Shown: positions 1 to 6,450, counted from the stretch's first letter. The stretch is 6,944 nt of DNA from Roseovarius sp. (GCA_023260815.1 JALQUE010000320.1:1-6944), one strand, 5' to 3'. Made by a program: numbers and translations. Notes: a model not told the origin generated them from the letters alone.

Positions 1-659
1 TTGTAAACGGCGGTCCCCCCCTTCTCCAGCCCTTGAAAGATCGAAGCTTTTTCATGCGCGATCCCCTCGAGGCTTTCGAAGGCGGCCAGATGCGCCGGTG
101 CCACGGTGGTGACCATCGCCACATGCGGGCGGGCCATGCGCGACAGCGGAGCGATCTCGCCGGGGTGGTTCATGCCGATCTCGATCACCGCGAATTGGGT
201 GTCGGCGGGCATCCGCGCCAAGGTAAGGGGCACGCCCCAGTGGTTGTTGTAGCTGGCTTCGGCGGCATGGGTTCGGCCATGCGCCGACAGCACGTCGCGC
301 AGCATTTCCTTGGTCGATGTCTTGCCGACCGACCCGGTGATCGCCACGATGCGCGCCTCAGTGCGCGCCCGCGCGGCGCGGCCCAATGCCTCGAGCGCGG
401 TCAGAACATCATCGACGATCAGCAGCGGAGCGGCGGCTGCGTCCACGCCGGGCGGCACATGGCTGACAAGCGCGGCGGCGGCCCCCTTGTCGAGCGCCTG
501 CGCCACGAAGTCATGCCCGTCGCGCGCGGCGCTGAGGGCGACAAACAGATCACCGGGCCGCAGCGTGCGGGTGTCGATGGAGACGCCGGTTGCCTGCCAG
601 TCGACCGCGCTGCGCCCGCCTGTTGCGCGCGCGGCCTCGGCGGACGTCCAGAGCGTCAT
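1..659 (-). CDS. murF: UDP-N-acetylmuramoyl-tripeptide--D-alanyl-D-alanine ligase, N-terminal part (runs off the window)
   Basis: MurF is the cytoplasmic ATP-dependent ligase that adds D-Ala-D-Ala to UDP-MurNAc-tripeptide, the last soluble step of peptidoglycan precursor synthesis. The first 219 codons are visible, with no stop before the window edge. An N-terminal substrate-binding domain (GVSIDTRTLRPGDLFVAL, about residues 25-42) is followed by the Mur ligase P-loop ITGSVGKTS (107-115), the EASYNNHWGVPLTL segment (134-147) and EIGMNHPGEI (160-169), all typical of MurF. The NNHWG and EIGMNHPGE motifs separate it from MurC, MurD and MurE. Its ATG overlaps the murE stop as ATGA, and a GGGGG run lies 6 bases upstream, so translation is probably coupled to murE. 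The C-terminal ligase domain lies outside the window. The identification is firm. Confidence 0.96.
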   Translation of the reverse strand, partial: MTLWTSAEAARATGGRSAVDWQATGVSIDTRTLRPGDLFVALSAARDGHDFVAQALDKGAAAALVSHVPPGVDAAAAPLLIVDDVLTALEALGRAARARTEARIVAITGSVGKTSTKEMLRDVLSAHGRTHAAEASYNNHWGVPLTLARMPADTQFAVIEIGMNHPGEIAPLSRMARPHVAMVTTVAPAHLAAFESLEGIAHEKASIFQGLEKGGTAVY

Positions 660-2161
660 GCCAGACCCCCATCGAGAGCCGAAACCGCAACGCTGGCCTG
701 TTCACTGTCATCGAAGGGAAAGACATCGTCGCCCACGATCTGCCCGGTCTCATGGCCCTTGCCACAGATCAGCAGCGCGTCCCCCGGCCCCAGCATGTCG
801 ACGCCGCGCAGGATCGCTTCGGCGCGGTCGCCCACGTCGGTCGCCCAATCGGCGCCGCCGGCATCCCGCACACCGGCCATCACGGCGGCGCGGATCGCGG
901 CGGGGTCTTCGCTGCGCGGGTTGTCGTCGGTCACGAGGACCAGATCGGCGTTTTGCGCGGCAGCCGCCCCCATCAGCGGGCGCTTGGCGGTGTCGCGGTC
1001 GCCGCCCGCGCCGATGATCGCTACCAGCCGGCCCATCACATGCGGGCGCAGGGCGGAAAGCGCGGTCGAGACCGCATCGGGGGTATGGGCGTAATCGACA
1101 AAGACCGCAGCGCCATTGCGGCGGGTGGCGGCCAGTTGCATCCGGCCCCGCACCGTTTTCATGTGACGCAGCGTGTCGAACACCCTGTCGGGGTCCGCGC
1201 CTGCCGCGATCACCAGACCGGCGGCAAGGGCCACGTTTTCCCCCTGAAATCCGCCCATCAGGTTGAGCCTGACCTGATGCGCCCTGCCCTTCCATTCAAA
1301 GCGCAGATCCTGCCCGGTGGGGGCGAAACGCTGTGCCTGAATGTGCAGATCGCTGCCGGGTTTGCGCCCCACGGTGATCAGATCCTGTCCGCGCGCACGG
1401 GCGATTTCCGCAACGGCTGGGCCTTTGGGGTCGTCGATATTGATGACGGCAACGCCGTCCTCGGGCAACACGCGGGCAAAAAGCCCGGCCTTGGCGGCGA
1501 AATATTCGTCAAACGTGGCGTGGTAGTCGAGGTGATCCTGACTGAAGTTGCTGAACCCCGCCGCCACCAGACGCACCCCGTCAAGCCGGCGCTGTTCCAG
1601 CCCGTGCGACGACGCCTCCATCGCGGCATGGGTGATGCCTGCGGCCTCGCATTCGGCCAGAACGCGGTGCAGGGTGATCGGCTCGGGTGTGGTATGGGCC
1701 AAGGGCGCCTCATACGCGCCTTCGACACCGGTGGTGCCGATATTCACCGCCTCATAGCCCAGATCACACCAGATCTGCCGGCAGAAGCTGGCGACCGAGG
1801 TCTTGCCGTTGGTGCCGGTGACGCCGATCATCACCTCGGGTTGCGCGCCGAACCAGAGTGCTGCGGTAAAGGCAAGGGTCTGGCGGGGATCTTCGGCAAC
1901 GATCAGGGCGGCATCGCTGCCGGCCAGCACATCGGCGGCGATACGCGCGCCACGGGCATCGGTCAGGATCGCCGCCGCCCCCATGCGCAGGGCGTATTGG
2001 ATGAACTCCCCGCCATGCACACGGGTGCCGGGAAGGGCCGCAAAGAGATACCCGTCGCGCACCTGGCGGCTGTCCACGGCCAGCCCGGTGATGTCGGGGC
2101 GCCGTCCGCCCTGAGCGGTCAGGCCGAGATCCGTCAGTGATTTGCTTTGCCCCGCCACCAT
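656..2161 (-). CDS. murE: UDP-N-acetylmuramoyl-L-alanyl-D-glutamate--2,6-diaminopimelate ligase
   Basis: MurE adds the third stem-peptide residue to UDP-MurNAc-L-Ala-D-Glu in the cytoplasm, using ATP. The 501-residue product has the usual family length. Visible motifs are the P-loop GVTGTNGKTS (113-122), TTPEP (157-161), MEASSHGLEQ (181-190), SNFSQDHLDYH (204-214), the lysine expected to be carbamylated in EYFAAKAGLF (K224), FVDYAHTPDA (354-363), GAGGDRD (384-390) and GKGHE (467-471). The sequence DNPR (413-416) is the known signature for meso-diaminopimelate rather than lysine, so a Gram-negative type stem peptide is predicted. The ATG start lies 18 bases after the ftsI stop. Its ribosome site is modest (CGGGG, 4 bases away), so initiation may depend partly on ftsI translation. 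The end overlaps murF by 4 bases. Confidence 0.97.
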   Translation of the reverse strand: MVAGQSKSLTDLGLTAQGGRRPDITGLAVDSRQVRDGYLFAALPGTRVHGGEFIQYALRMGAAAILTDARGARIAADVLAGSDAALIVAEDPRQTLAFTAALWFGAQPEVMIGVTGTNGKTSVASFCRQIWCDLGYEAVNIGTTGVEGAYEAPLAHTTPEPITLHRVLAECEAAGITHAAMEASSHGLEQRRLDGVRLVAAGFSNFSQDHLDYHATFDEYFAAKAGLFARVLPEDGVAVINIDDPKGPAVAEIARARGQDLITVGRKPGSDLHIQAQRFAPTGQDLRFEWKGRAHQVRLNLMGGFQGENVALAAGLVIAAGADPDRVFDTLRHMKTVRGRMQLAATRRNGAAVFVDYAHTPDAVSTALSALRPHVMGRLVAIIGAGGDRDTAKRPLMGAAAAQNADLVLVTDDNPRSEDPAAIRAAVMAGVRDAGGADWATDVGDRAEAILRGVDMLGPGDALLICGKGHETGQIVGDDVFPFDDSEQASVAVSALDGGLA

Positions 2162-2179
2162 GTCGCCCCGCGTTACGGC

Positions 2180-3964
2180 CTAGTTCGATGTGAGCGTTAT
2201 ACCAGCCAGTTCGCCGGGTTCAATCTGCGGTCGCAGCCCAAGCAGAGGTGCGACGCGGCGGATGATTTCGGCCGCGACCGGCACGGCTGTCCATCCGGCT
2301 GTGCGGCGCGGCTCGTCGCCCGAGGTTTCAACCGGTTCATCCAACGTGACCACCAGGACATAGTGCGGATCATGTGCCGGAAAGACGCTTGCGAAGGTGG
2401 CGATCACCTTGTCTTCGTAATAGCCGCCACCGCGCGCCTTGGGCTTGTCGGCGGTGCCGGTCTTTCCGCCCACCGCGTAACCGGGAACTTCGCCGAAACT
2501 GGCGGTGCCTTCGGTGACGACCTTGCGCAGCATGTCCAGCGAGACGCGGGCCGTCTGTTCCGAGATCACCTGCGGTCCGGGTTCGGTCTGGGCGCGGTGC
2601 AGCAATGTCGGCGTGACCTTGCGCCCGCCATTGGCCAGCGTGGCATAGCCCGCCGCCAGATGCATCGGGCTGGTCGAGATGCCGTGCCCGTAAGAGATCG
2701 TCATGGTCGACAATTCGGACCAGTTGCGCGGCAAAAGCGGTTGCGCGCCATCGGCCTCGACCATCTCGACCGGGGGCGGATCGAAAAACCCCAGCTCTTT
2801 CAGGAAGGCTTGTTGACGTTCGGCGCCGATCATCTGGGCGATCCGGGCGGTGCCGATATTGGACGATTTGACGATGACCTTTGTCACGCTCATCTCGTTC
2901 CCGTAATTCCGGAAATCGTTGATCCGATGCTTGCCCCAGCGAAGCGGACCCTTGGTGTCGATGATGGTCTCGGCGTTGAGAAGGCCAAGATCCAGCGCCT
3001 GCGCCACGGTGAATATCTTGAAGGTCGACCCAAGTTCGTAAACGCCCTGTACCGCGCGGTTGAAAAGCGGGCTGTCGCTTGGCTCGCCTTCGGTCGGGGG
3101 GCGGGGCCGGTCGTTGGGGTCGAAATCGGGCAACGAGGCGACGGCGACGATCTCGCCGGTCTTGACCTCCATCAGGATCGCCGTGGCGCCCTTGGCGTTC
3201 ATCAGCTTCATGCCGCCATAGAGCACGCGTTCGGTGGCGGCCTGCACCGACAGATCGAGCGACAGGCGCAGCGGTTCATGGCTTTGGGCCGGGTCACGCA
3301 GACGGGTATCGAATTCCTTTTCGATGCCGGCCACGCCGATCACCTCGGCGGCATGGACCCCTTCGCGGCCAAAACTGGCGCCGCCCAAGACATGCGACGC
3401 CAGCCGCCCATTGGGATAAAGCCGCATCTCGCGCGGGCCGAACAACAGACCCGGCTCGCCGATATCATGCACGGCCTGTTTCTGCTCGGGGCTGATTTTT
3501 CGTTTGATCCACAAGAACTTGCGCTTGCCGGTGAAATCCTTGACCAGCCGGTCGCGATCAAGATCGGGGAAAATGCGGACCAGTTCATCGGCGGCGCGCT
3601 TAGGATCGATCAGGTGCTCGGGCTGCGCATAGAGGCTGTGGGTTTCGAAATTGGTGGCCAGAATGCGCCCTTCGCGGTCGACGATATCGGCCCGCTGCGC
3701 AACGATCTGCGCGCCCGCAACCGAACTGCGCGGCTCGGTCGGTTCGGTATTGGCCAGAACCCCCATCCGGCCACCGATCAAGACAAAGGCGCAGGTGAAC
3801 ATCACGCCCAGCACCAGCAGGCGACCTTCGGCGCGCTTGCGCGCGCGGTCGCGCATCTGTTCATGGCGGATGCGGATATTCTCGCGTTCGATGGCGTCGG
3901 GGTTTTCCCCCTTGGAGCGGGCCTCGAGAATGCGGGCCAGAGGGCGAAGCGGTGTGCGGATCAT
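2180..3964 (-). CDS. ftsI: Peptidoglycan D,D-transpeptidase FtsI (penicillin-binding protein 3)
   Basis: FtsI is the septal class B penicillin-binding protein that cross-links peptidoglycan with FtsW at the division site. The 594-residue product has a basic cytoplasmic N-terminus, one membrane segment (about 49-70), the pedestal motif QRADIVDREGRILATN (90-105), and a transpeptidase domain with all three active-site motifs: STFK (313-316, nucleophile S313), SSN (367-369) and KTGT (501-504). Length and domain order fit FtsI/Pbp2-family proteins. The cluster position, directly after ftsL and before murE, separates it from the elongation protein PBP2. The ATG overlaps the ftsL stop as ATGA and has a CGAGG ribosome site about 7 bases upstream, inside the last ftsL codons. 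Nothing is missing or truncated. The product would be the target of beta-lactams, as in the family. Confidence 0.96.
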   Translation of the reverse strand: MIRTPLRPLARILEARSKGENPDAIERENIRIRHEQMRDRARKRAEGRLLVLGVMFTCAFVLIGGRMGVLANTEPTEPRSSVAGAQIVAQRADIVDREGRILATNFETHSLYAQPEHLIDPKRAADELVRIFPDLDRDRLVKDFTGKRKFLWIKRKISPEQKQAVHDIGEPGLLFGPREMRLYPNGRLASHVLGGASFGREGVHAAEVIGVAGIEKEFDTRLRDPAQSHEPLRLSLDLSVQAATERVLYGGMKLMNAKGATAILMEVKTGEIVAVASLPDFDPNDRPRPPTEGEPSDSPLFNRAVQGVYELGSTFKIFTVAQALDLGLLNAETIIDTKGPLRWGKHRINDFRNYGNEMSVTKVIVKSSNIGTARIAQMIGAERQQAFLKELGFFDPPPVEMVEADGAQPLLPRNWSELSTMTISYGHGISTSPMHLAAGYATLANGGRKVTPTLLHRAQTEPGPQVISEQTARVSLDMLRKVVTEGTASFGEVPGYAVGGKTGTADKPKARGGGYYEDKVIATFASVFPAHDPHYVLVVTLDEPVETSGDEPRRTAGWTAVPVAAEIIRRVAPLLGLRPQIEPGELAGITLTSN

Positions 3965-4308
3965 GGCCGGGCCTCGGTTTCGGAGACATCGATCGGATCA
4001 AGGATCGGCAACAGGGTGTCGTCGGGCGGATAGGCCACCTGATCGATCCTGCCGAATTGATTGGGCTGCAGCGGCAGAAGGCCCAACCGGTCGAAATTGA
4101 TGTCGGCCAGTTCACGCAGCCTGTCGGGCCGATTGAGATAGGCCCATTCGGCGTTCAACACGCGCAGGCGCTGGCGGGCATTGCTGATCTGGGTTTGCAG
4201 ATCCTCGGCCTCGGCCAGCGACTCCTGGGTTTCGTAATTCTCGCGGTAGGCCCAGAAGGCAAGGCAGATCACGGCAAGGGCGGTCAGAACGAAATACAGG
4301 CTGCGCAT
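3961..4308 (-). CDS. ftsL: Cell division protein FtsL
   Basis: FtsL is a small bitopic membrane protein that pairs with FtsB and FtsQ and helps activate FtsWI during septation. The 115-residue product fits: a short N-terminus, one membrane helix (about residues 5-20), then a probable coiled coil (about 24-58) leading into LNAEWAYLNRPDRLRELA (51-68), a recognisable FtsL-type motif, and a variable acidic, proline-containing tail. Sequence conservation in this family is low, so the call rests on topology plus its place between rsmH and ftsI. I chose the ATG at 4308, which overlaps the rsmH stop by one base (TGATG) and sits 8 bases after AAGGGG. An in-frame TTG three bases earlier (4311) would give a 116-residue protein and a 4-base overlap, and cannot be excluded. 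The end overlaps ftsI by 4 bases. Confidence 0.9.
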   Translation of the reverse strand: MRSLYFVLTALAVICLAFWAYRENYETQESLAEAEDLQTQISNARQRLRVLNAEWAYLNRPDRLRELADINFDRLGLLPLQPNQFGRIDQVAYPPDDTLLPILDPIDVSETEARP

Positions 4309-5303
4309 CAACGTTTCCCCTTGAGCAATGGCATCCCGATGGCTTTGCGGTCGGCGGGTGTGGCGGCGGCGTCAGTCCGAATGGCGACCCGAAGCTTGGC
4401 GCTGCGCGAACGCGGATTTTCGGCCAGTTCCGTCTTGTCCGGGCCAATCGCCTTGCGCTGCGTGACCTCGAATTCGGGCGGCTCGGGGCGCATCGCGGGC
4501 GCGTGGCGGCTGCCGCCCCCGCCGCCTGCCGATTTGGCCTGCAAAAAGCGTTTGACCATGCGGTCTTCGATCGAATGAAAGGTGACCACGGCCAGCGTGC
4601 CACCGGGTTTCAGCGCGCGTTCGGCCGCTTCCAGCCCGGCGACCAACTCACCGAACTCATCATTCACCGCGATGCGCAGCGCCTGAAAGCTGCGGGTGGC
4701 GGGATGAACCTGACCGGGTTTGGGGCGCGGCAGGCAGGATTCGACGATCCGGGCCAAGTGCAGCGTCGTGTCGATATCGCCCGAGGCGCGCGCACGCACA
4801 ATCGCCCGCGCAATGCGGCGGCTGGCGCGTTCTTCGCCATAAAGATAAAGGATATCAGCCAATTCGCCTTCTTCGGCGGTGTTGACCAGATCGGCGGCGG
4901 TCGGGCCGTCCTGGCTCATGCGCATATCAAGGGGGCCGTCCTTCATGAAGGAAAACCCCCGCTCGGCGCGGTCCAGTTGCATCGACGACACCCCCAGATC
5001 CAGCACCACGCCATCGACGTCTGCGGCATGGGCATCCATGTTGGAAAACGTGTCCTGCACCAGCGTCAGCCGGTCGCCAAAGTCCGCCCCCCAGACCTGC
5101 GCCATCTCAAGCGCGAGGGGGTCGCGATCCACGCCGATAACGGTTGCCGCACCGGCCTGAAGCAGACCGCGCGCATACCCGCCCGCCCCAAGCGTGCCAT
5201 CGATCCAGACCCCTTCGACCGGGGCCACCGCCTCAAGGAGCGGACGCAGCAAGACGGGGATATGCGGGTTGGAAGGATCAGAGGCCCGGGCAGCAGCAGC
5301 CAT
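4308..5303 (-). CDS. rsmH: 16S rRNA (cytosine(1402)-N(4))-methyltransferase RsmH
   Basis: RsmH (formerly MraW) uses S-adenosylmethionine to N4-methylate C1402 (E. coli numbering) of 16S rRNA in the ribosomal P site. The 331-residue protein begins with the family HIPVLL motif (14-19), followed by the SAM-binding loop DGTLGAGGY (35-43), GVDRDP (57-62), VVLDLGVSSMQLD (99-111), RGFSF (115-119), the ATRSFQALRIAVNDE block (202-216) and TFHSIEDRMVKRF (241-253). A low-complexity glycine run (260-264) precedes the usual R/K-rich end (NPRSRSAKLRVA). The length is typical. It starts 3 bases after the mraZ stop, with AAGGGG 8 bases upstream lying inside the final mraZ codons, so it should be co-translated with mraZ. 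The last codons in turn carry the ribosome site for ftsL. Confidence 0.97.
   Translation of the reverse strand: MAAAARASDPSNPHIPVLLRPLLEAVAPVEGVWIDGTLGAGGYARGLLQAGAATVIGVDRDPLALEMAQVWGADFGDRLTLVQDTFSNMDAHAADVDGVVLDLGVSSMQLDRAERGFSFMKDGPLDMRMSQDGPTAADLVNTAEEGELADILYLYGEERASRRIARAIVRARASGDIDTTLHLARIVESCLPRPKPGQVHPATRSFQALRIAVNDEFGELVAGLEAAERALKPGGTLAVVTFHSIEDRMVKRFLQAKSAGGGGGSRHAPAMRPEPPEFEVTQRKAIGPDKTELAENPRSRSAKLRVAIRTDAAATPADRKAIGMPLLKGKR
4317..4322 (-). promoter_or_regulatory. Ribosome binding site of ftsL inside rsmH
   Basis: AAGGGG (codons AAG GGG near the rsmH end) lies 8 bases before the ATG at 4308, the same motif and distance as for rsmH. For the alternative TTG at 4311 the distance would be 5. 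The match in spacing is why the ATG was chosen. Confidence 0.7.
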
Positions 5304-5306
5304 CCG

Positions 5307-5810
5307 TCACGCCCCTTTCGGCCCGTCCAGGAAGGACAGCGGATCGACATCCTCGGGCAGATCCTCGAGCCATTGCTCGGTGCGGGCCAGCTCTTCGGAC
5401 TCGTAGGTTTCGGGTTTCCAGATCTGGAACGTGTCGCCGGCGGCGATGAAGAACGCCTCGGCCTCAAGCTCGATCTTCTGGCGCAATTTGGCGGGCAGCA
5501 CGAGGCGACCCGTTTCATCGACATTGGTTGGATAGGACTGACCGTGGAACAGACGCTGGAGCATCCTGCGCTCCATCGAGCCACGCGGCAGAGCATCGAT
5601 CTTGGCGTCCACCTCGGCGATCGCCTCCATCGTGTAACATTCAAGGTAATTGCGGCGGTGATCGCCATAGACGATGACCAGCTCGGGGCTCAGCCCGTCG
5701 GTCCAGTTGGGGTCCGAAGCTTCAAGCACACGACGAAACGAGGCCGGGATCGACACCCTGCCCTTGCTGTCCACCTTGTGCTGGCTTTCGCCTCTGAACC
5801 TGCGAACCAC
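5307..5810 (-). CDS. mraZ: Transcriptional regulator MraZ
   Basis: MraZ is the conserved first gene of dcw clusters. It is a DNA-binding protein of the AbrB superfamily that forms ring oligomers and, in E. coli, represses its own operon by binding TGGG-type direct repeats. The 167-residue product carries the two expected tandem SpoVT/AbrB-like half-domains, DSKGRVSIPASFR (14-26) and DETGRLVLPAKLR (98-110), and ends in an acidic tail. The length is slightly above the roughly 150 residues of E. coli MraZ, as I would expect for alphaproteobacterial versions. The start is GTG: the frame upstream has no ATG before an in-frame stop at 5859-5861, and VRRFRGE fits the family N-terminus. The ribosome site is weak (AGAGG, 11 bases away), which could keep expression low. 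It is the first gene of the operon visible here and the likely binder of the repeats upstream. Confidence 0.96.
   Translation of the reverse strand: MVRRFRGESQHKVDSKGRVSIPASFRRVLEASDPNWTDGLSPELVIVYGDHRRNYLECYTMEAIAEVDAKIDALPRGSMERRMLQRLFHGQSYPTNVDETGRLVLPAKLRQKIELEAEAFFIAAGDTFQIWKPETYESEELARTEQWLEDLPEDVDPLSFLDGPKGA
5312..5317 (-). promoter_or_regulatory. Ribosome binding site of rsmH inside mraZ
   Basis: AAGGGG lies 8 bases before the rsmH ATG and is formed by the codons AAA GGG near the mraZ end. The arrangement implies that ribosomes finishing mraZ supply rsmH. Confidence 0.75.
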
Positions 5811-5880
5811 TGTCCCGTCCGCCTCTCTGATGCCCCCCGAAATGTCTTGCCCGGGTATTCAAGCCCCTGAAACGAAACGA

Positions 5881-5910
5881 CGGATTGAGCTGCTGCCACT
5901 GCCCAATCCG
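5881..5910 (-). repeat. Hairpin in the mraZ leader
   Basis: On the minus strand CGGATTGGGC (5910-5901) pairs with GCTCAATCCG (5890-5881) over ten positions, one of them a G-U wobble that becomes a mismatch on the other strand. The loop is 10 bases. The stem is followed by TCGTTTCGTTTC (5880-5869), which is U-rich but interrupted. It lies 71-100 bases upstream of the mraZ GTG, so if transcription starts further upstream it would be part of the leader. It might be an attenuator or an operator. The structure is clear, the role unknown. Confidence 0.6.
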
Positions 5911-5920
5911 CCGCCCTCGT

Positions 5921-5933
5921 CCCGCTATGCGGG
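5921..5933. repeat. Small GC hairpin CCCGC-TAT-GCGGG
   Basis: Five-base perfect arms (5921-5925 and 5929-5933) enclose TAT. It lies 10 bases from the larger leader hairpin at 5881-5910 and could stack with it in RNA. Short GC stems are frequent by chance in such sequence, so significance is doubtful. Confidence 0.4.
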
Positions 5934-6089
5934 GTGTCCGACTGCGCGCGCCACCTGGGGGGATGTCTGCTCGCCCGCGCGCCGGATCTCTTTTTCGATG
6001 AAAGCGGGTGCCTGTATGAAACCTGACTTGGGAGTTTTTTGTTCGGGGTCTTTTGTGCGCCCCTGTTTTCCCGTCCTCATCGTGTTAAA

Positions 6090-6114
6090 AGGGATGCCAT
6101 GGGAATTCATGGAA
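6090..6114 (+). promoter_or_regulatory. Three 10-bp-phased GGGA units on the opposite strand (possible MraZ operator)
   Basis: On the plus strand AGGGA (6090-6094), TGGGA (6100-6104) and TGGAA (6110-6114) lie exactly 10 bases apart with spacers TGCCA and ATTCA. The pattern matches the minus-strand arrays but has inverted orientation and sits closest to mraZ, about 280 bases from its start. It also contains a short inverted repeat (CCATG at 6097-6101, CATGG at 6108-6112). Confidence 0.4.
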
Positions 6115-6138
6115 ATCAATACCTTTTTGCGGGTCAAA

Positions 6139-6186
6139 GGCACATGATGTTGAGTTTGCACCCTGGCAGACTCAACATCATGTGTT
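6139..6186 (+). repeat. Long inverted repeat / hairpin
   Basis: Arms 6141-6155 (CACATGATGTTGAGT) and 6170-6184 are perfect reverse complements over 15 bases. Inward, after one G-U pair (6156/6169), three more Watson-Crick pairs form (6157-6159 with 6166-6168), leaving the hexaloop ACCCTG (6160-6165). Outward, two G-U pairs can be added. As plus-strand RNA it makes a stem of about 21 pairs. As minus-strand RNA the three wobble positions become A-C mismatches. GATTTT follows on the plus strand, a weak terminator-like tail. It could be an RNA structure, a protein-binding palindrome, or the remains of a mobile element. No gene on the plus strand lies upstream that would need a terminator. Confidence 0.85.
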
Positions 6187-6260
6187 GATTTTGGGGCATA
6201 TGACACACCACTTAGCTATGAACTCCGAATTTATGACTAAATATGGTAGGATCGCCCTGC

Positions 6261-6285
6261 GCCTTAAAATTCCCACGAATTCCCG
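6261..6285 (-). promoter_or_regulatory. Second 10-bp-phased CGGGA/TGGGA pair (possible MraZ operator)
   Basis: On the minus strand CGGGA (6285-6281) is followed by ATTCG and TGGGA (6275-6271), and a poor third unit AAGGC falls in phase at 6265-6261. This is the same unit and spacing as the array at 6385-6450, but with an unrelated spacer, so the conserved element is the pentamer and its phase. It abuts the AT palindrome at 6286-6300. Confidence 0.4.
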
Positions 6286-6300
6286 AGATTTTTAAAATCT
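6286..6300. repeat. AT-rich perfect palindrome
   Basis: AGATTTT and AAAATCT (6286-6292 and 6294-6300) flank a single central T. It is directly next to the CGGGA/TGGGA pair at 6261-6285, in the most AT-rich part of the gap. It could be a dimeric protein site or simply melt easily near a promoter. No function is assigned. Confidence 0.6.
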
Positions 6301-6384
6301 TACCACAAATCAGCAGGAATTCCCCTGCGCACCCCCCGCATATATGGCTTTTACCCCCATCACACGCGCGTGATTCGCCGCTTT

Positions 6385-6450
6385 TCCTGCCATCTCCCAT
6401 GATTTCCCGTGGACCATGCCCATGCTGCGCCATGGCCCATGATTTCCCAT
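6385..6450 (-). promoter_or_regulatory. Array of TGGGA-like pentamers in 10-bp phase, with a 40-bp repeat (possible MraZ operator)
   Basis: Read on the minus strand, TGGGA (6449-6445) and TGGGC (6439-6435) are separated by AATCA. Forty bases on, CGGGA (6409-6405) and TGGGA (6399-6395) are again separated by AATCA, followed in phase by a degenerate CAGGA (6389-6385). A further TGGGC lies out of phase at 6422-6418. The two 22-base units (6450-6429 and 6410-6389) differ at only three positions. Pentamers TGGGN with 5-base spacers are the established E. coli MraZ target, so this is a reasonable operator candidate on the mraZ-sense strand, although it lies about 575-640 bases upstream of the gene. 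The binding role is inference. Confidence 0.45.

Noticed and set aside
33..1094. Plus-strand open frame of 353 codons opposite murF and the end of murE
   Set aside because: Its translation is rich in Arg, Gly and Ala and shows no domain. It is a shadow of murF and murE.
590..4033. Two very long plus-strand open frames (590-2140 and 2147-4033) opposite murE and ftsI
   Set aside because: They lie antisense to genes with full family motifs. Long antisense frames are expected from GC-rich codon use, and their translations show no recognisable domain.
6016..6070. T-rich stretches on the plus strand resembling terminator tails
   Set aside because: No stable stem precedes them and no plus-strand gene lies upstream.
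6133..6138. TTGACC on the minus strand as a -35 element for mraZ
   Set aside because: No acceptable -10 hexamer falls 16-18 bases downstream (TTTCCA, TTCCAT and TCCATG there).
5925..6206. Minus-strand open frame of 93 codons with a GTG start in the gap
   Set aside because: It runs through the large inverted repeat, lacks a clear ribosome site and resembles no family I know. Its composition differs from the coding genes.
6363..6372. Perfect 10-base palindrome CACGCGCGTG
   Set aside because: Alternating CG runs make such palindromes common in GC-rich DNA, and nothing links it to the neighbouring arrays.
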